Virus record (IMG/VR): IMGVR_UViG_3300045993_000634 | Coordinates: 1-46,124 of that record | Strand: one strand, 5' to 3' | DNA: 46,124 nucleotides | From: a virus | Shown: piece by piece, positions 31,477 to 39,674 of the stretch | Layout of the letters: each line of letters begins with the position of its first letter | Position numbering within the stretch: position 1 is the first letter of the stretch | The notes under the pieces: model-generated | Databases searched by the model: none | Seen by the model: only the letters and a program-made list of their open reading frames with translations | Told to the model about the DNA's origin: nothing | Program-made: the position numbers and the translations under genes

Positions 31477-32012
31477 ACCAATCGTCCTTCCCTAATTTTG
31501 AGCGGTGCCCAGAGCCGGGCGCGAGCTTTGCAGGTCGTACAATGATCGGTTGCCCCCAGCCGCCAATGACAATCATAGTTCTCATTGCCATCGAGCTTAA
31601 TCAGATCCCAGAAACAGGTACAGTGGCTGAGACAGAATGTTGAGCCATCTTTCGGCATGGCCGGCAGCGGCAGCATACGGGTGCGACCCGCTTCGTAGCT
31701 GGCTCCAATCGCTTGCCCGTACATCTGTGCCCGCGCTTTCCAGCCCTCTTGAAATGCGGCTTCTGATTCGATCGCTAACTGGAAGTTGCCCAAGAATTGC
31801 AACTGCGTGCCGAGCATCTTAGTTAACCAGTCGGCGGCAGGTTCGGTCAACGGCTGTCCACTGACGAGCAGGGCGGCTTGATGATAGGCGGCCAATTCAC
31901 TTGAGAATTGCTGCGCCCACACTGCGGGCGTCATGCCCTGTTCTAAGGCCGTCATCAGATCCTCAATGCGAATACTGAGTTGTTGTAAGAGTTGTTGTAG
32001 CGCCTTATCCAC
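31473..32012 (-). CDS. Head morphogenesis protein with C-terminal zinc ligands
   Basis: The GTG at 32012 lies inside the end of the portal gene and fits the first good helix (DKALQQLLQQLSIRIEDLMTAL). The 179-residue protein is helical up to residue 130. It ends with a cysteine-rich tail (CLSHCTCFWDLIKLD, then DCHWRLGATDHCTTCKARA) that should bind zinc. The position right after the portal matches the MuF-type head morphogenesis proteins, whose C-terminus has a similar 'C-C-W-l---gatd-C--C' zinc domain. Such proteins help portal incorporation and are carried in the virion. Confidence 0.74.
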   Translation of the reverse strand: MDKALQQLLQQLSIRIEDLMTALEQGMTPAVWAQQFSSELAAYHQAALLVSGQPLTEPAADWLTKMLGTQLQFLGNFQLAIESEAAFQEGWKARAQMYGQAIGASYEAGRTRMLPLPAMPKDGSTFCLSHCTCFWDLIKLDGNENYDCHWRLGATDHCTTCKARARLWAPLKIREGRLV

Positions 32013-33459
32013 GACTTGCCCGCTTTGCCAACTGTTCGGCTTTGCGAGCTTCTTGCTCCAGCAACTTTGCGGCGCGCTTCTGCCACACGGCTGATGGATC
32101 GGGAACGGGATTGGCAAACAAGGCGCTGGCTTTGGCTGCTGGGATCGTGGCGTCGTCGGCTTGATCTTCATCGGTGAGCGTCCCGCCGGGCGTAATGTCG
32201 GGCGGAGTCAGTTCAACGGGCAAGATATTGGCGTCCAGTAACAGTTGCTGGCCTTGGCGCACATCGATAAAGCCACCAAGCGCCATGTCACTGATATTCT
32301 TGATCTGAATCGCTTGCGTTTCGGCTTGCTTCTTCTTATCGGCCAGATCATTAGTTGACCATGTAAAGGTGGTGGTCGTCGGATTGATGCGCTTGGTAAA
32401 CGTCTGGAATTGTTTGCGCCATGCGGCTAACCCCATTGCCTCGGCGCTCTCTTCCAGAATGCGCGCCTGTTGACCGTTGCCTAAACCTTGCCCGGTCAGT
32501 GGCCGGAGATCGCCAATGAAGATCCCAGCCGCGTGGGCATAGATTTGATCGGCGCGCTCGCGTTCCTGCTGAATATCAAAGGCATCAGGAATACTTGAGA
32601 GATCAATCCGGCTGATGCTTGGCGCAACTTCGCTATCGAAGCCAGGAATCAGTACCGCACCTTTGTAGACCAACACGCCTTTACGTACCGCGTCAGCATC
32701 GGCGCTCTCAATGCCATCTTTCAGTTGCTTATGCGTGACGCCCGAGATCAGGTAGATCGCCCGCTGATTGTTGCCCGTCACCTTTTCGCGGAAGTACGTC
32801 TCGATGGCGGCCTGCTTGATGATCGTATCCCACGCGACACTGGCACCGCACAACCCTACGCCTGCGAGTTCCACACGCGGGCTGGGGCTGTCGGTGAAGT
32901 TCGCCACAAAATCATAGGGCAGCGGCTTCCAGCCATCACGCAGGGTCTGGTACCACGCCGGGATATTGGGATCGCGGGTACGCTGCACGCGGAGGCTGTC
33001 AAGGTGGTAGATGCCCTCCACGCGGCTGGCTCCGCCACGGGTGGCCCGCGCAATCTCGATCCATGCGCCATTATCACAGGTCAGGAAGTCCCTGAGATGG
33101 CGCTGCAAGCCGCTCTCAAAGTCGCCGTCAAAGGATTCGATGATCAGTTGCGCGCGCTTGGCGCGGGTCGCCACGTCCTTGGCGTCGTCAACTTGCCAAC
33201 CGAGTGCAACCTGCTTGCTGATGCTCTTCTTAATCGCAATCCCCCACATGTTATCGATCAGTGGGGTTGACTGGAGGAGGCTATCACGAAAATATGGGTA
33301 GGGCGATTGGGCGGGCAATCCCGTTTGTGGCACAAAGCTATTGCCATAGGCCCAATCGGCGGGGCCAAACATCACATGCAGCACACCAGGGCCAGTGGAT
33401 ACGTCGTAATCAGCGCTGGTAATCGAGCGCTTGCGGCCAACAATATCAAGATCAGTCAT
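32005..33459 (-). CDS. Portal protein
   Basis: The ATG at 33459 overlaps the upstream stop (TAATG), which is preferred to a longer frame. The 484-residue protein has the portal plan: an N-terminal arm (DIVGRKRSITSADYDVSTGP), then MWGIAIKKSISKQVALGW, FLTCDNGAWIEIARATRGG and VEGIYHLDSLRVQRTRDP. The clip and stem follow with YETYFREKVTGN-type residues, and the crown with ERADQIYAHAAGIFIGDLRP and QQARILEESAEAMGLAAWRK. It forms the dodecameric ring through which DNA enters. Terminase genes lie directly upstream. Confidence 0.85.
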   Translation of the reverse strand: MTDLDIVGRKRSITSADYDVSTGPGVLHVMFGPADWAYGNSFVPQTGLPAQSPYPYFRDSLLQSTPLIDNMWGIAIKKSISKQVALGWQVDDAKDVATRAKRAQLIIESFDGDFESGLQRHLRDFLTCDNGAWIEIARATRGGASRVEGIYHLDSLRVQRTRDPNIPAWYQTLRDGWKPLPYDFVANFTDSPSPRVELAGVGLCGASVAWDTIIKQAAIETYFREKVTGNNQRAIYLISGVTHKQLKDGIESADADAVRKGVLVYKGAVLIPGFDSEVAPSISRIDLSSIPDAFDIQQERERADQIYAHAAGIFIGDLRPLTGQGLGNGQQARILEESAEAMGLAAWRKQFQTFTKRINPTTTTFTWSTNDLADKKKQAETQAIQIKNISDMALGGFIDVRQGQQLLLDANILPVELTPPDITPGGTLTDEDQADDATIPAAKASALFANPVPDPSAVWQKRAAKLLEQEARKAEQLAKRASRG

Positions 33460-33695
33460 TAGCGGCCTCGTTGTTTTGTTTGGGCGCGGCGTTCGTGGCG
33501 GTTGCGCGGCGGGCCTCGATACACCTGGCGTGGCGGCGGTTCGGGCAATCGATCTGCGATATGGATCATTTGCCAGCCACGACACAATACATCACCACAG
33601 TTGCACGGTTCGGCATATCGTCCGAACACATGGAGTTGATCGACGGTGATACCGCTGGCAGTGGCGTATTGAAGTTCAAATTCATCACGAGTCAT
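33459..33695 (-). CDS. Small protein between terminase and portal
   Basis: The 78-residue product overlaps both neighbours. It starts TRDEFELQYATASGITVDQL, a helix ending with 'asGi-v--L' as in DNA- or protein-binding helical hairpins. It then has CNCGDVLCRGWQM, three cysteines that may bind a metal, and a basic Pro/Arg-rich tail (PRNRHERRAQTKQRGR). A role in packaging is possible by position. No family is recognised. Confidence 0.6.
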   Translation of the reverse strand: MTRDEFELQYATASGITVDQLHVFGRYAEPCNCGDVLCRGWQMIHIADRLPEPPPRQVYRGPPRNRHERRAQTKQRGR

Positions 33696-34993
33696 TCGTT
33701 TGTGTCCTCATGGCGCTGCGACCAAGCCAAATAGCGAAGCGCGTCTAAACCATGATCAAAGGCTTTCACGGGCGTGTCCGACCCTGGTTCAATTCGGTAA
33801 CTCGCCATCTCACTACGCAAATGCTTACAGCGCGGATGGACGCGAATACGGCGAACGCCGTTGTTGTCGGCTGCCAGATACGAGCGCAAATGCTTGATGC
33901 CTTCCACAACCGCATGCGTACCGCGCTTGGTGGGAATACTGTTGTCATGTAATCGGCGGCGGAGCGTGGCGGCGCTGCTATCACAGATTGCGCCATCTGG
34001 CTCTGGGTACGGCTTGGCCAGGGCGCGAGCAATCTGATCTTCAGGGAGGGTTTGGGTTTCGTAGAGTTCATCGAAAATATCAAGGTGGCCATCGGTCTTA
34101 ATCTGCGCAAACAGAATCACCCGAGGATGGGCGTCTGATGGATACAGGCCCGTCACCCGATCCATGGTGCCGCTATAGCCATCGTCAACGCCCCACAGCA
34201 GCGTACCCACATCGGGGGCATACTCCGCATCCTCGGTGACATTGCCGGGATCGGCCCACACATCGCCATACACTAACCCTGTTGCCTGCACCCACTGACC
34301 GCCCGCCAAGCGCAGCGCCTCCACACCCGTCAGTGTGTTCAACGTCTGTACATAGTCTGCCGGATTGTGCGGATTATCGGCAGCTTTGCTGTAGTAGATT
34401 TTTGCCTCGCCGCCCACGATCAGCCGCCGATAGATCCAATGGGTTGGCGCGTCGGGATTGCACGTATACACAATCTGATGCCAGTTGGCAGCCTTGCCAC
34501 GCATACGAGCGATCAAGGCATTGTGATCAGCCTCTTCAAGCTCGTTTGGCTCTTCGCCCCAAACAAAGTCAACACCACCCTTGGGGCCGATACTCTTTAA
34601 TCGCTCGCGCTGCTTTCCGTCTTCTAGGCCCATATAGGCCAAAATGGAGCCATTACGATACTGAAAATAATCTTTACTTTCAATGTGGTTCACACCGGGG
34701 TCAGAGCCGATCACGGTTTCTTTCAGGAACAAGATTGAGCCTTTGGTCATGCTCGCTCGCGTCTTGCGCACCAGCAGCCCAAACGCGCCCGGATATTTCA
34801 GGCAGAAGCCGTGCAACTTCTCAGCCGCGAGGCGCGACTTGCCACCGCCCGCCGATCCAGTCAACAGCAGCACCGGGCTTTTATCTTTCCACGGTGCAAC
34901 CTGCCACGGCAACGGCGTGTAAGGGGCGATAATGTTATTCAGTTGTGGGGGCGGCGGCTTCGTCGTCCCACGCGTCTGGGCTAATGCTGACAT
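33692..34993 (-). CDS. terL: Terminase large subunit
   Basis: The 433-residue packaging motor has the ATPase P-loop GSAGGGKS (46-53), a Walker B VDFVWGEEPNE with the acidic pair near 147-148, and coupling TCNPDAP. A C-terminal RNase H-like nuclease follows: LLWGVDDGYSGTMDRV, then DGAICDSSAATLRRRL and KAFDHGLDALRYLAW. The three acidic clusters fit the metal-binding nuclease site. It overlaps the small subunit gene by 59 bases. The nuclease is complete, so packaging is expected to be functional. Confidence 0.93.
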   Translation of the reverse strand: MSALAQTRGTTKPPPPQLNNIIAPYTPLPWQVAPWKDKSPVLLLTGSAGGGKSRLAAEKLHGFCLKYPGAFGLLVRKTRASMTKGSILFLKETVIGSDPGVNHIESKDYFQYRNGSILAYMGLEDGKQRERLKSIGPKGGVDFVWGEEPNELEEADHNALIARMRGKAANWHQIVYTCNPDAPTHWIYRRLIVGGEAKIYYSKAADNPHNPADYVQTLNTLTGVEALRLAGGQWVQATGLVYGDVWADPGNVTEDAEYAPDVGTLLWGVDDGYSGTMDRVTGLYPSDAHPRVILFAQIKTDGHLDIFDELYETQTLPEDQIARALAKPYPEPDGAICDSSAATLRRRLHDNSIPTKRGTHAVVEGIKHLRSYLAADNNGVRRIRVHPRCKHLRSEMASYRIEPGSDTPVKAFDHGLDALRYLAWSQRHEDTNE

Positions 34994-35237
34994 AGGCTTT
35001 TAGCGGTGCTCCATCGGTTCCGGTAATCTCTTTGCGTTCAATCGGCTTGCCATAGGCATAAGCGAGCAACAGTACCCGCGCATCATGTTCGCCTGCCTCA
35101 GCATCTTTTATGAGTTTCTTGAGCACCTTCTCTCGACTGGCAGGCGTCCAGACCCGCTCAAGGAGATCGCTAAGTTCCATCCGGCGTGCGGATGGTTTCC
35201 CGGTTGGGTTCCCTGATTTTCCTTTTTGAAATGGCAT
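34935..35237 (-). CDS. terS: Terminase small subunit candidate
   Basis: The ATG at 35237 is chosen because the frame then opens MPFQKGKSGNPTGKPS, a DNA-contact head shared with many small terminases (KGxSGNPxGxP). The 100-residue product continues with two short helices (RMELSDLLERVW, REKVLKKLIKDAEAGEHDA) and ends with KPIERKEITGTDGAPL. The 59-base overlap with the large subunit supports coupled translation. Confidence 0.75.
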   Translation of the reverse strand: MPFQKGKSGNPTGKPSARRMELSDLLERVWTPASREKVLKKLIKDAEAGEHDARVLLLAYAYGKPIERKEITGTDGAPLKAYVSISPDAWDDEAAAPTTE

Positions 35238-35280
35238 AAGCAATGGTTGCGATCAATAGAATCAAGCACAACAGCAATCC

Positions 35281-36090
35281 TCAGATCAATGTACAACCTT
35301 CGGTCGTCAGATGAAACGACAACTCCCGCAGCCCCAATTTCACCATCGCCCGCCGCACATTGCTTTGCTCGGACGGTTCCACGAAGAACAACAAATAGCC
35401 ACCGCCCCCAGCACCGCACAGTTTGCCACCCGCTGCGCCTACATCAATGGCGGCGCGATAGGCCCGATCAATGGCAGGCGTGGAAACGTCGCTATGATAG
35501 AAGCGCTTGGCCTGCCATGTGACATCTAGCAGTGCGCCAAGGTTGACGGCATGCCCAGATAGCCACTGGTGTGCGGTGCGTTGGGCCAACTCGATGGATT
35601 CGGTAATCGCGCCTCGATGATCGGGCATGGCGGCGTTCTGGGCTTGCAGAATGGTTCCGGTGGATCGGGTAATGCCCGTGCCGAACAGCATCAAACTCGT
35701 GTCCAGGCGATAGGGAATCGGGATGGGTTGCACGGTCAGTTCTTCATCGAACGTAAACAGGTTTAGCCCGCCGAATGTTGCCGCTGCCGCATCTTGCCAG
35801 CCTGCATAGCGATTCTGCGCGAATTCACGCTGCCACGCGGCCTGGAAGAGTGCATGACCGGTCAGATCGGGATTATCGAGCTTGGCTTGTGCGGTATGCA
35901 TCGCGCCACTGCCACCGAGGCCGGAACCAGGCGCAATGTCGCTATACACGGCAACCGGACGGGCATGGACGCAGTGGTCAATGGTGCAACTCAGCACGCA
36001 GCCGCCACTACCCGTAAGTTCGCGGTACATTGGCAGATCCGACCCGCCGCCGAAAAAGCTAATCCGCAATGGTGCGCGTGCGGTTCTCAT
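35281..36090 (-). CDS. GHMP-family sugar kinase, short form (heptose-7-phosphate kinase-like)
   Basis: The ATG at 36090 gives 269 residues. It has RAPLRISFFGGGSDLPMYRE (5-24), SCTIDHCVHA (34-43), and the ATP-binding GHMP motif APGSGLGGSGAM (53-64). AGWQDAAAATFGGLN with Asp100 and the C-terminal AAGGKLCGAGGGGYLLFF (219-236) follow. This matches HddA-type D-glycero-D-manno-heptose 7-phosphate kinases, which are about 330 residues. About 50 residues are missing between His42 and the GSGLG motif. Catalytic parts are all kept, so it may be a compact active kinase. It lies in a virion operon between a BppU-like gene and the terminase genes, far from any host pathway. Confidence 0.8.
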   Translation of the reverse strand: MRTARAPLRISFFGGGSDLPMYRELTGSGGCVLSCTIDHCVHARPVAVYSDIAPGSGLGGSGAMHTAQAKLDNPDLTGHALFQAAWQREFAQNRYAGWQDAAAATFGGLNLFTFDEELTVQPIPIPYRLDTSLMLFGTGITRSTGTILQAQNAAMPDHRGAITESIELAQRTAHQWLSGHAVNLGALLDVTWQAKRFYHSDVSTPAIDRAYRAAIDVGAAGGKLCGAGGGGYLLFFVEPSEQSNVRRAMVKLGLRELSFHLTTEGCTLI

Positions 36091-36467
36091 GTAATGGCCC
36101 TCGTCACGTCCTGGCCGATACTGAGTTGTCCCCACGCCACGGTGATTGGCTGCCCAGTCGGGGCTTTGATCTGCACATCATAAAACAGCGTCAGCGGCAC
36201 GGTTAAGGTGCTGGTATCGCTTGCCGGAACGGTGACAGTGGCAATATTGTTCCCCGCGCCACTGACCGCAATATCGCCTGCGGCCTTCGTTACCTGAAAG
36301 ACGGCGTCGGCGTCGGCATCACTCAATTGGCGCTTGCCCGTACACCAGATGCTATAGGCGCTCAGATCGACGGGCACACCCTCACTGGTGACGGCACAGG
36401 TAAAGATCAGACCATCACCACGCCAGAAGGCAATATCTTGGCGGGTTGGAATAAAACTAACAGCCAT
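36087..36467 (-). CDS. BppU-like N-terminal domain protein (baseplate or virion decoration)
   Basis: The 126-residue all-beta protein begins SFIPTRQDIAFWRGDGLIFT and then DLSAYSIWCTGKRQLSD. GNNIATVTVPASDTSTLTVP and FYDVQIKAPTGQPITVAWGQ follow, ending with a 'G-l-i--DvT' strand. This is the pattern of the baseplate upper protein (BppU) N-terminal domain, which attaches receptor-binding parts in lactococcal and related siphophages. Placed before the terminase genes rather than after the tail genes, it is out of its usual order. Confidence 0.68.
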   Translation of the reverse strand: MAVSFIPTRQDIAFWRGDGLIFTCAVTSEGVPVDLSAYSIWCTGKRQLSDADADAVFQVTKAAGDIAVSGAGNNIATVTVPASDTSTLTVPLTLFYDVQIKAPTGQPITVAWGQLSIGQDVTRAIT

Positions 36468-37479
36468 CGATTGTTCCTTCGGTTTGCGTGCCGCGAATTA
36501 CACCGAGCGTTGCGGCTCCGTTGATTGCACCAGCTACTGCTATGCCGCCGATCTGCCCCTCGGTGCGCTGCCCGGTCAGTACGCCAGTCGTGCGAATACC
36601 GCTGATTACGCCATCGGCGCATGAGATAGGTGGAATAACAATATTGCTGAGTACACTCCGTAGCCATGTGACCGTCGCGCCGGGAATGGGCGGGTAGTTC
36701 ACGATTGCCAGGATCGGGCGTGGAAGTTGTTGCGGCGCATCGAATGGGCGTGGCGAGAACTGCGCGCCAAATTGCGGGGTTGGAACTTGACCAACAACGA
36801 CCGTCAGCGGCGCAAGGCGTGGCGGATCGGTTTGTCGCGCACCGCGCAACAGAATGGTAACGGGCTGCGGCGTCGGCTGCGCGCCAAGCGTGATGCCAAG
36901 CGGGGCGAGCCGATCTGATGGTGTAACCACCACATCACGAATGCCTACCGACAGCCATACGCTGCTGAGTGGCGGGAATTGCTGTCCAACCGATACGAGC
37001 GGCGGAATGAGCCGATCCGGTTGGGCGGCTGGCTCATCTTTGATCCCAATTGACAGCCACGCTTGCCCGTTGGGTTGAGGTTGCGCGCCAACATTCAACA
37101 GGATCGGCGCGAGGCGGGATGTGTCATCTTTTCGTCCGACTGGTAGCCACGCGCTGCTTAGTGGGGTTGGCTGCTGTCCGCTGATGAGTTGAACTGGCGC
37201 GAGTCGCTCAAACGGATTGGTTGGCTGTGCGCCACGCAAGAACAGCGCCTGACCTTGCGGGATGGGCTGCTGGCCTGTCACGACCCGCATGGGGCGACTC
37301 ATCGCCGGAGTGTCCTTGATCCCGGTTGATAGCCGCGCTATGCCTCGCACTCCCGGCAAGAGCATCGGCGCGGCCACCGCAACCACCAGCATGCCACGCG
37401 CAACCCCAGCCGCCGCATCCTGAAATGGTGCAGGCAGCCATGGTTGGCGAATGCGGGTAGGCTGGAGGATCTTGGACAT
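36457..37479 (-). CDS. Virion-type protein built of tandem repeats of about 30 residues
   Basis: The 340-residue protein has a short N-terminal region. Residues about 45-275 hold seven or eight degenerate repeats of 30-34 residues, each opening with RLAP plus hydrophobic residues, then VGQQPTPL, then a WLSVGIKD or LLRGAQ strand. The C-terminal 55 residues switch to short Gly-Ile/Gly-Thr repeats (GVISGIRTTGVLTGQRTEGQ and onward), a beta-helix-like style. No known family is recognised. Pro- and Gln-rich repeats suggest an extended fibrous or decorating virion protein. Confidence 0.68.
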   Translation of the reverse strand: MSKILQPTRIRQPWLPAPFQDAAAGVARGMLVVAVAAPMLLPGVRGIARLSTGIKDTPAMSRPMRVVTGQQPIPQGQALFLRGAQPTNPFERLAPVQLISGQQPTPLSSAWLPVGRKDDTSRLAPILLNVGAQPQPNGQAWLSIGIKDEPAAQPDRLIPPLVSVGQQFPPLSSVWLSVGIRDVVVTPSDRLAPLGITLGAQPTPQPVTILLRGARQTDPPRLAPLTVVVGQVPTPQFGAQFSPRPFDAPQQLPRPILAIVNYPPIPGATVTWLRSVLSNIVIPPISCADGVISGIRTTGVLTGQRTEGQIGGIAVAGAINGAATLGVIRGTQTEGTIDGC

Positions 37480-37548
37480 TTAGAGCCTACTCCTCAAAAT
37501 CAATCGTAGCGACCACGTTCACCACAGCGGGAGCCGTCAGTTTGAGCG

Positions 37549-37938
37549 CTAAACGCCCGCACCAATGATGATCTTTTCCTGCCCGAACGGGTAGAAAATA
37601 ATCGCGCCCTGCTGCGGATGTACCAAGCCCTCGGCAACAATGTTGCCGTTCGTACCCTCCGCCGAGAAGTTTTCACCAGCGGTGGTTTGGATTGTTTCCG
37701 GGTCGGATGACACGCGCTTAATCACGGTAAGCGCGGTTGAGGTGCCTGCCGTTGAGGTCGTGATTAGCTTCCAGCGAACGGGTACGGCGGTCGTGCTTGC
37801 GCCGTCAAAAGCAAGACTGATACCAAGTACCTTGACGCGGGTATTGGTTGCGGCAGTGAGTTGGATCGCGGTTTTCTCGGTGGCGGCGCTGAGCGCGACG
37901 GCGGTAGTGTTTGCGGCGTAGGCAATAATTCCGGCCAT
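37549..37938 (-). CDS. Small beta virion protein
   Basis: The 129-residue protein is all beta and Thr/Ala-rich (GIIAYAANTTAVALSAATEK, VKVLGISLAFDGAS, VPVRWKLITTSTAGT). It has the polar, low-Cys look of phage decoration or fibre-head proteins and no signal peptide. The 37480-37548 gap before it holds no further frame. Function unknown. Confidence 0.62.
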   Translation of the reverse strand: MAGIIAYAANTTAVALSAATEKTAIQLTAATNTRVKVLGISLAFDGASTTAVPVRWKLITTSTAGTSTALTVIKRVSSDPETIQTTAGENFSAEGTNGNIVAEGLVHPQQGAIIFYPFGQEKIIIGAGV

Positions 37939-37962
37939 GAGTAGAGTCTCCTTATGATGTGC

Positions 37963-38694
37963 TTATAATTCCAACGCCGCATACGGCAGCGGCGGTTGAA
38001 CGATGAGTAAGCCGCGCGTAATGGCGGCGGCGGATGCGACCGCAGCGAATACCGCGATCACGCCGATATACACGCCAGTGCCCCAATTGCTACAAACAGA
38101 GTCTTGCACGCCCGTCGCAGAAAGCACCTTGTAGGCCGTCGCAATGATGGCGGTCGTCGCGTCGGGGTTTTGATATGGCCCCGCCGTGAACGCATTCGTA
38201 AATGCAGGAACCAGCGCTCCCGGCGTGCCACGATGGCGGAAACTTGCAAACGCAATCGCATCGGTGCTGGTGGTCGTCGCGGTCGTGCCTGAAGGAAAAG
38301 TCGCAGCACTGCCTCCCGATGCCGAGGCCACCTGATCGACGCTCGTATAATTCCCGACGACCTCATAAATTGCAATCGTGGCGGTCTTGCCACTCAGGCC
38401 GCCCGTCACGGCTGCCGTTACGGCAAACGATGCGCCGCCTGTTGTTGCTGGAGCTACGTAGATTGCTCCGGTGCGGCTATTCGATGCATCGCCAGGGCTA
38501 CTGGTGAGCGTGACGGCACGGCTGTATGCATTGCCTTTGCTGTCGGAAACATCGCTTGCTGGCACGTCGTCGGTTGCAAACCCGCTGAGACAAACGACAA
38601 TCGTATTCCCGGCAGTGACCGAACTCCCGAACGTGGCCGTGACGCTTCCGGTAGACGACTGGACACTCGTTGATTGTGCGACAGATGCTGGCAC
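37963..38694 (-). CDS. Ig-like surface protein of the virion
   Basis: The GTG at 38694 overlaps the preceding stop. The 243-residue Ser/Thr/Ala/Gly-rich all-beta protein opens SVAQSTSVQSSTGSVTATFG and goes on with TIVVCLSGFATDDVPAS and ASFAVTAAVTGGLSGKTATI. It ends with a hydrophobic stretch VYIGVIAVFAAVASAAAI near residue 210 that could anchor it to a membrane or pack in a core. It resembles surface-exposed phage proteins of unknown role. Confidence 0.62.
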   Translation of the reverse strand: MPASVAQSTSVQSSTGSVTATFGSSVTAGNTIVVCLSGFATDDVPASDVSDSKGNAYSRAVTLTSSPGDASNSRTGAIYVAPATTGGASFAVTAAVTGGLSGKTATIAIYEVVGNYTSVDQVASASGGSAATFPSGTTATTTSTDAIAFASFRHRGTPGALVPAFTNAFTAGPYQNPDATTAIIATAYKVLSATGVQDSVCSNWGTGVYIGVIAVFAAVASAAAITRGLLIVQPPLPYAALEL

Positions 38695-38816
38695 TAAATT
38701 GCACTAATCGCCCGCCCAAAGAGGCAGGAGGCGACCATCAAAATGATGACAACAATGGCGATACCTGCGGCAATGAACCCGCCAATGTTGTGCTGTTCGT
38801 CGGGATAGTTTCTCAT
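38694..38816 (-). CDS. Tiny 40-residue membrane protein (holin-like)
   Basis: The ATG at 38816 follows GGAGAATACG, a good Shine-Dalgarno site at proper spacing. The 40-residue protein has a polar start (MRNYPDEQHNIGG) and one transmembrane helix (FIAAGIAIVVIILMVASCLF, about 14-33). It ends by overlapping the GTG of the next gene (TAGTG). It lies three genes downstream of the lysozyme-like enzyme, so a holin or pinholin-type role is possible. It is too small to claim more. Confidence 0.6.
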   Translation of the reverse strand: MRNYPDEQHNIGGFIAAGIAIVVIILMVASCLFGRAISAI

Positions 38817-38826
38817 CGTATTCTCC

Positions 38827-39363
38827 TCAATGCGGGCCGATTTGGATCTGTGCGCGGATCTCGGCCAGTCGCTGATCGATCAGGGTTAGATCGACACCTA
38901 GTCGCGCCAATTCAGCGCGGAGCAACAGGTTCTCTTCGGCTAAGAAATACTTTTCGGCTTCGGCCTGTTGGGCAACCGTGGCCGCCCTGGCGCGTTCGTT
39001 AGTCAAGTACTGCACTTGCGTTTCAAGTTCGCCGAGCCGTGCGCCCTGGCGCTCGTGGCTGGCGTGGCCGACACGGATCTCCGCTTGCAATGCGCCGATC
39101 TCGCGCACTCGCTCAGTGATGGCAGATGTAAGTTCGATTCGGCGTTGCTCACTGTCCTGGTACTGACTCTGGACTCTGGCAATCGTGCGATCTTGTTCGC
39201 CAAGACGGGCGAGTAGTTCGTTGATCTGACTGGCGTAGCGCTTGCGATCCTCGAAGATCTCGCCAAATGCCTGCTCTAGCGTCACCAGCCGCGCAATCGT
39301 CTCAGGATCGGGCGATGGTAGTACGACCATCGGCACATTGTTGAACCATTCTCGCCATGGCAT
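38827..39363 (-). CDS. Coiled-coil late protein
   Basis: The 178-residue protein starts at an ATG overlapping the previous stop (TGATG). Residues about 20-170 are a long heptad-type coiled coil (LVTLEQAFGEIFEDRKRYAS, then LGEQDRTIARVQSQYQDSEQ and so on). No membrane span or signal is present. Long coiled coils of this type in a lysis block could be spanin-like partners or virion fibres, but lack of an anchor argues against a spanin. Confidence 0.65.
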   Translation of the reverse strand: MPWREWFNNVPMVVLPSPDPETIARLVTLEQAFGEIFEDRKRYASQINELLARLGEQDRTIARVQSQYQDSEQRRIELTSAITERVREIGALQAEIRVGHASHERQGARLGELETQVQYLTNERARAATVAQQAEAEKYFLAEENLLLRAELARLGVDLTLIDQRLAEIRAQIQIGPH

Positions 39364-39674
39364 CAGGCGTTACGCTCCCGTGTGAGTTGTGCGTTAATAT
39401 CGTGCAAAATAACCCGCTTCTCCTCCTGGTTGCCCACGATCCATTCGTTCACGCGCTCTTGTGCTTCTTGGCGAAGATGCAACTGATCAATCTGGCGGCC
39501 CATCGCGTCAACCATCGTTTGCAGGGTTAGTAGCTTATCCTCAATTGGCTTGAGCATCGCGTCAATGCGACTGACAAGCGCGTCTTGATTCTGCTCAAAC
39601 ATCATAGCCAGCGCTTGCTGTGACCGTTCGAGTTTTTTAGCGCTGCTGTCGCTCACACTGTCTCCTGTTGCCAC
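39363..39674 (-). CDS. Small coiled-coil protein of the lysis block
   Basis: The GTG at 39674 lies inside the end of the lysin gene (22-base overlap). The 103-residue protein is nearly all helix with heptads (KKLERSQQALAMMFEQNQDA, then IEDKLLTLQTMVDAMGRQID). It resembles XhlA-like proteins but lacks the C-terminal membrane helix found in XhlA, so the resemblance is weak. Confidence 0.6.
   Translation of the reverse strand: MATGDSVSDSSAKKLERSQQALAMMFEQNQDALVSRIDAMLKPIEDKLLTLQTMVDAMGRQIDQLHLRQEAQERVNEWIVGNQEEKRVILHDINAQLTRERNA

Noticed and set aside
39363-39363. Coiled-coil lysis-block proteins as a two-part spanin
   Set aside because: Neither protein has a membrane helix or a lipobox, both of which spanins need.
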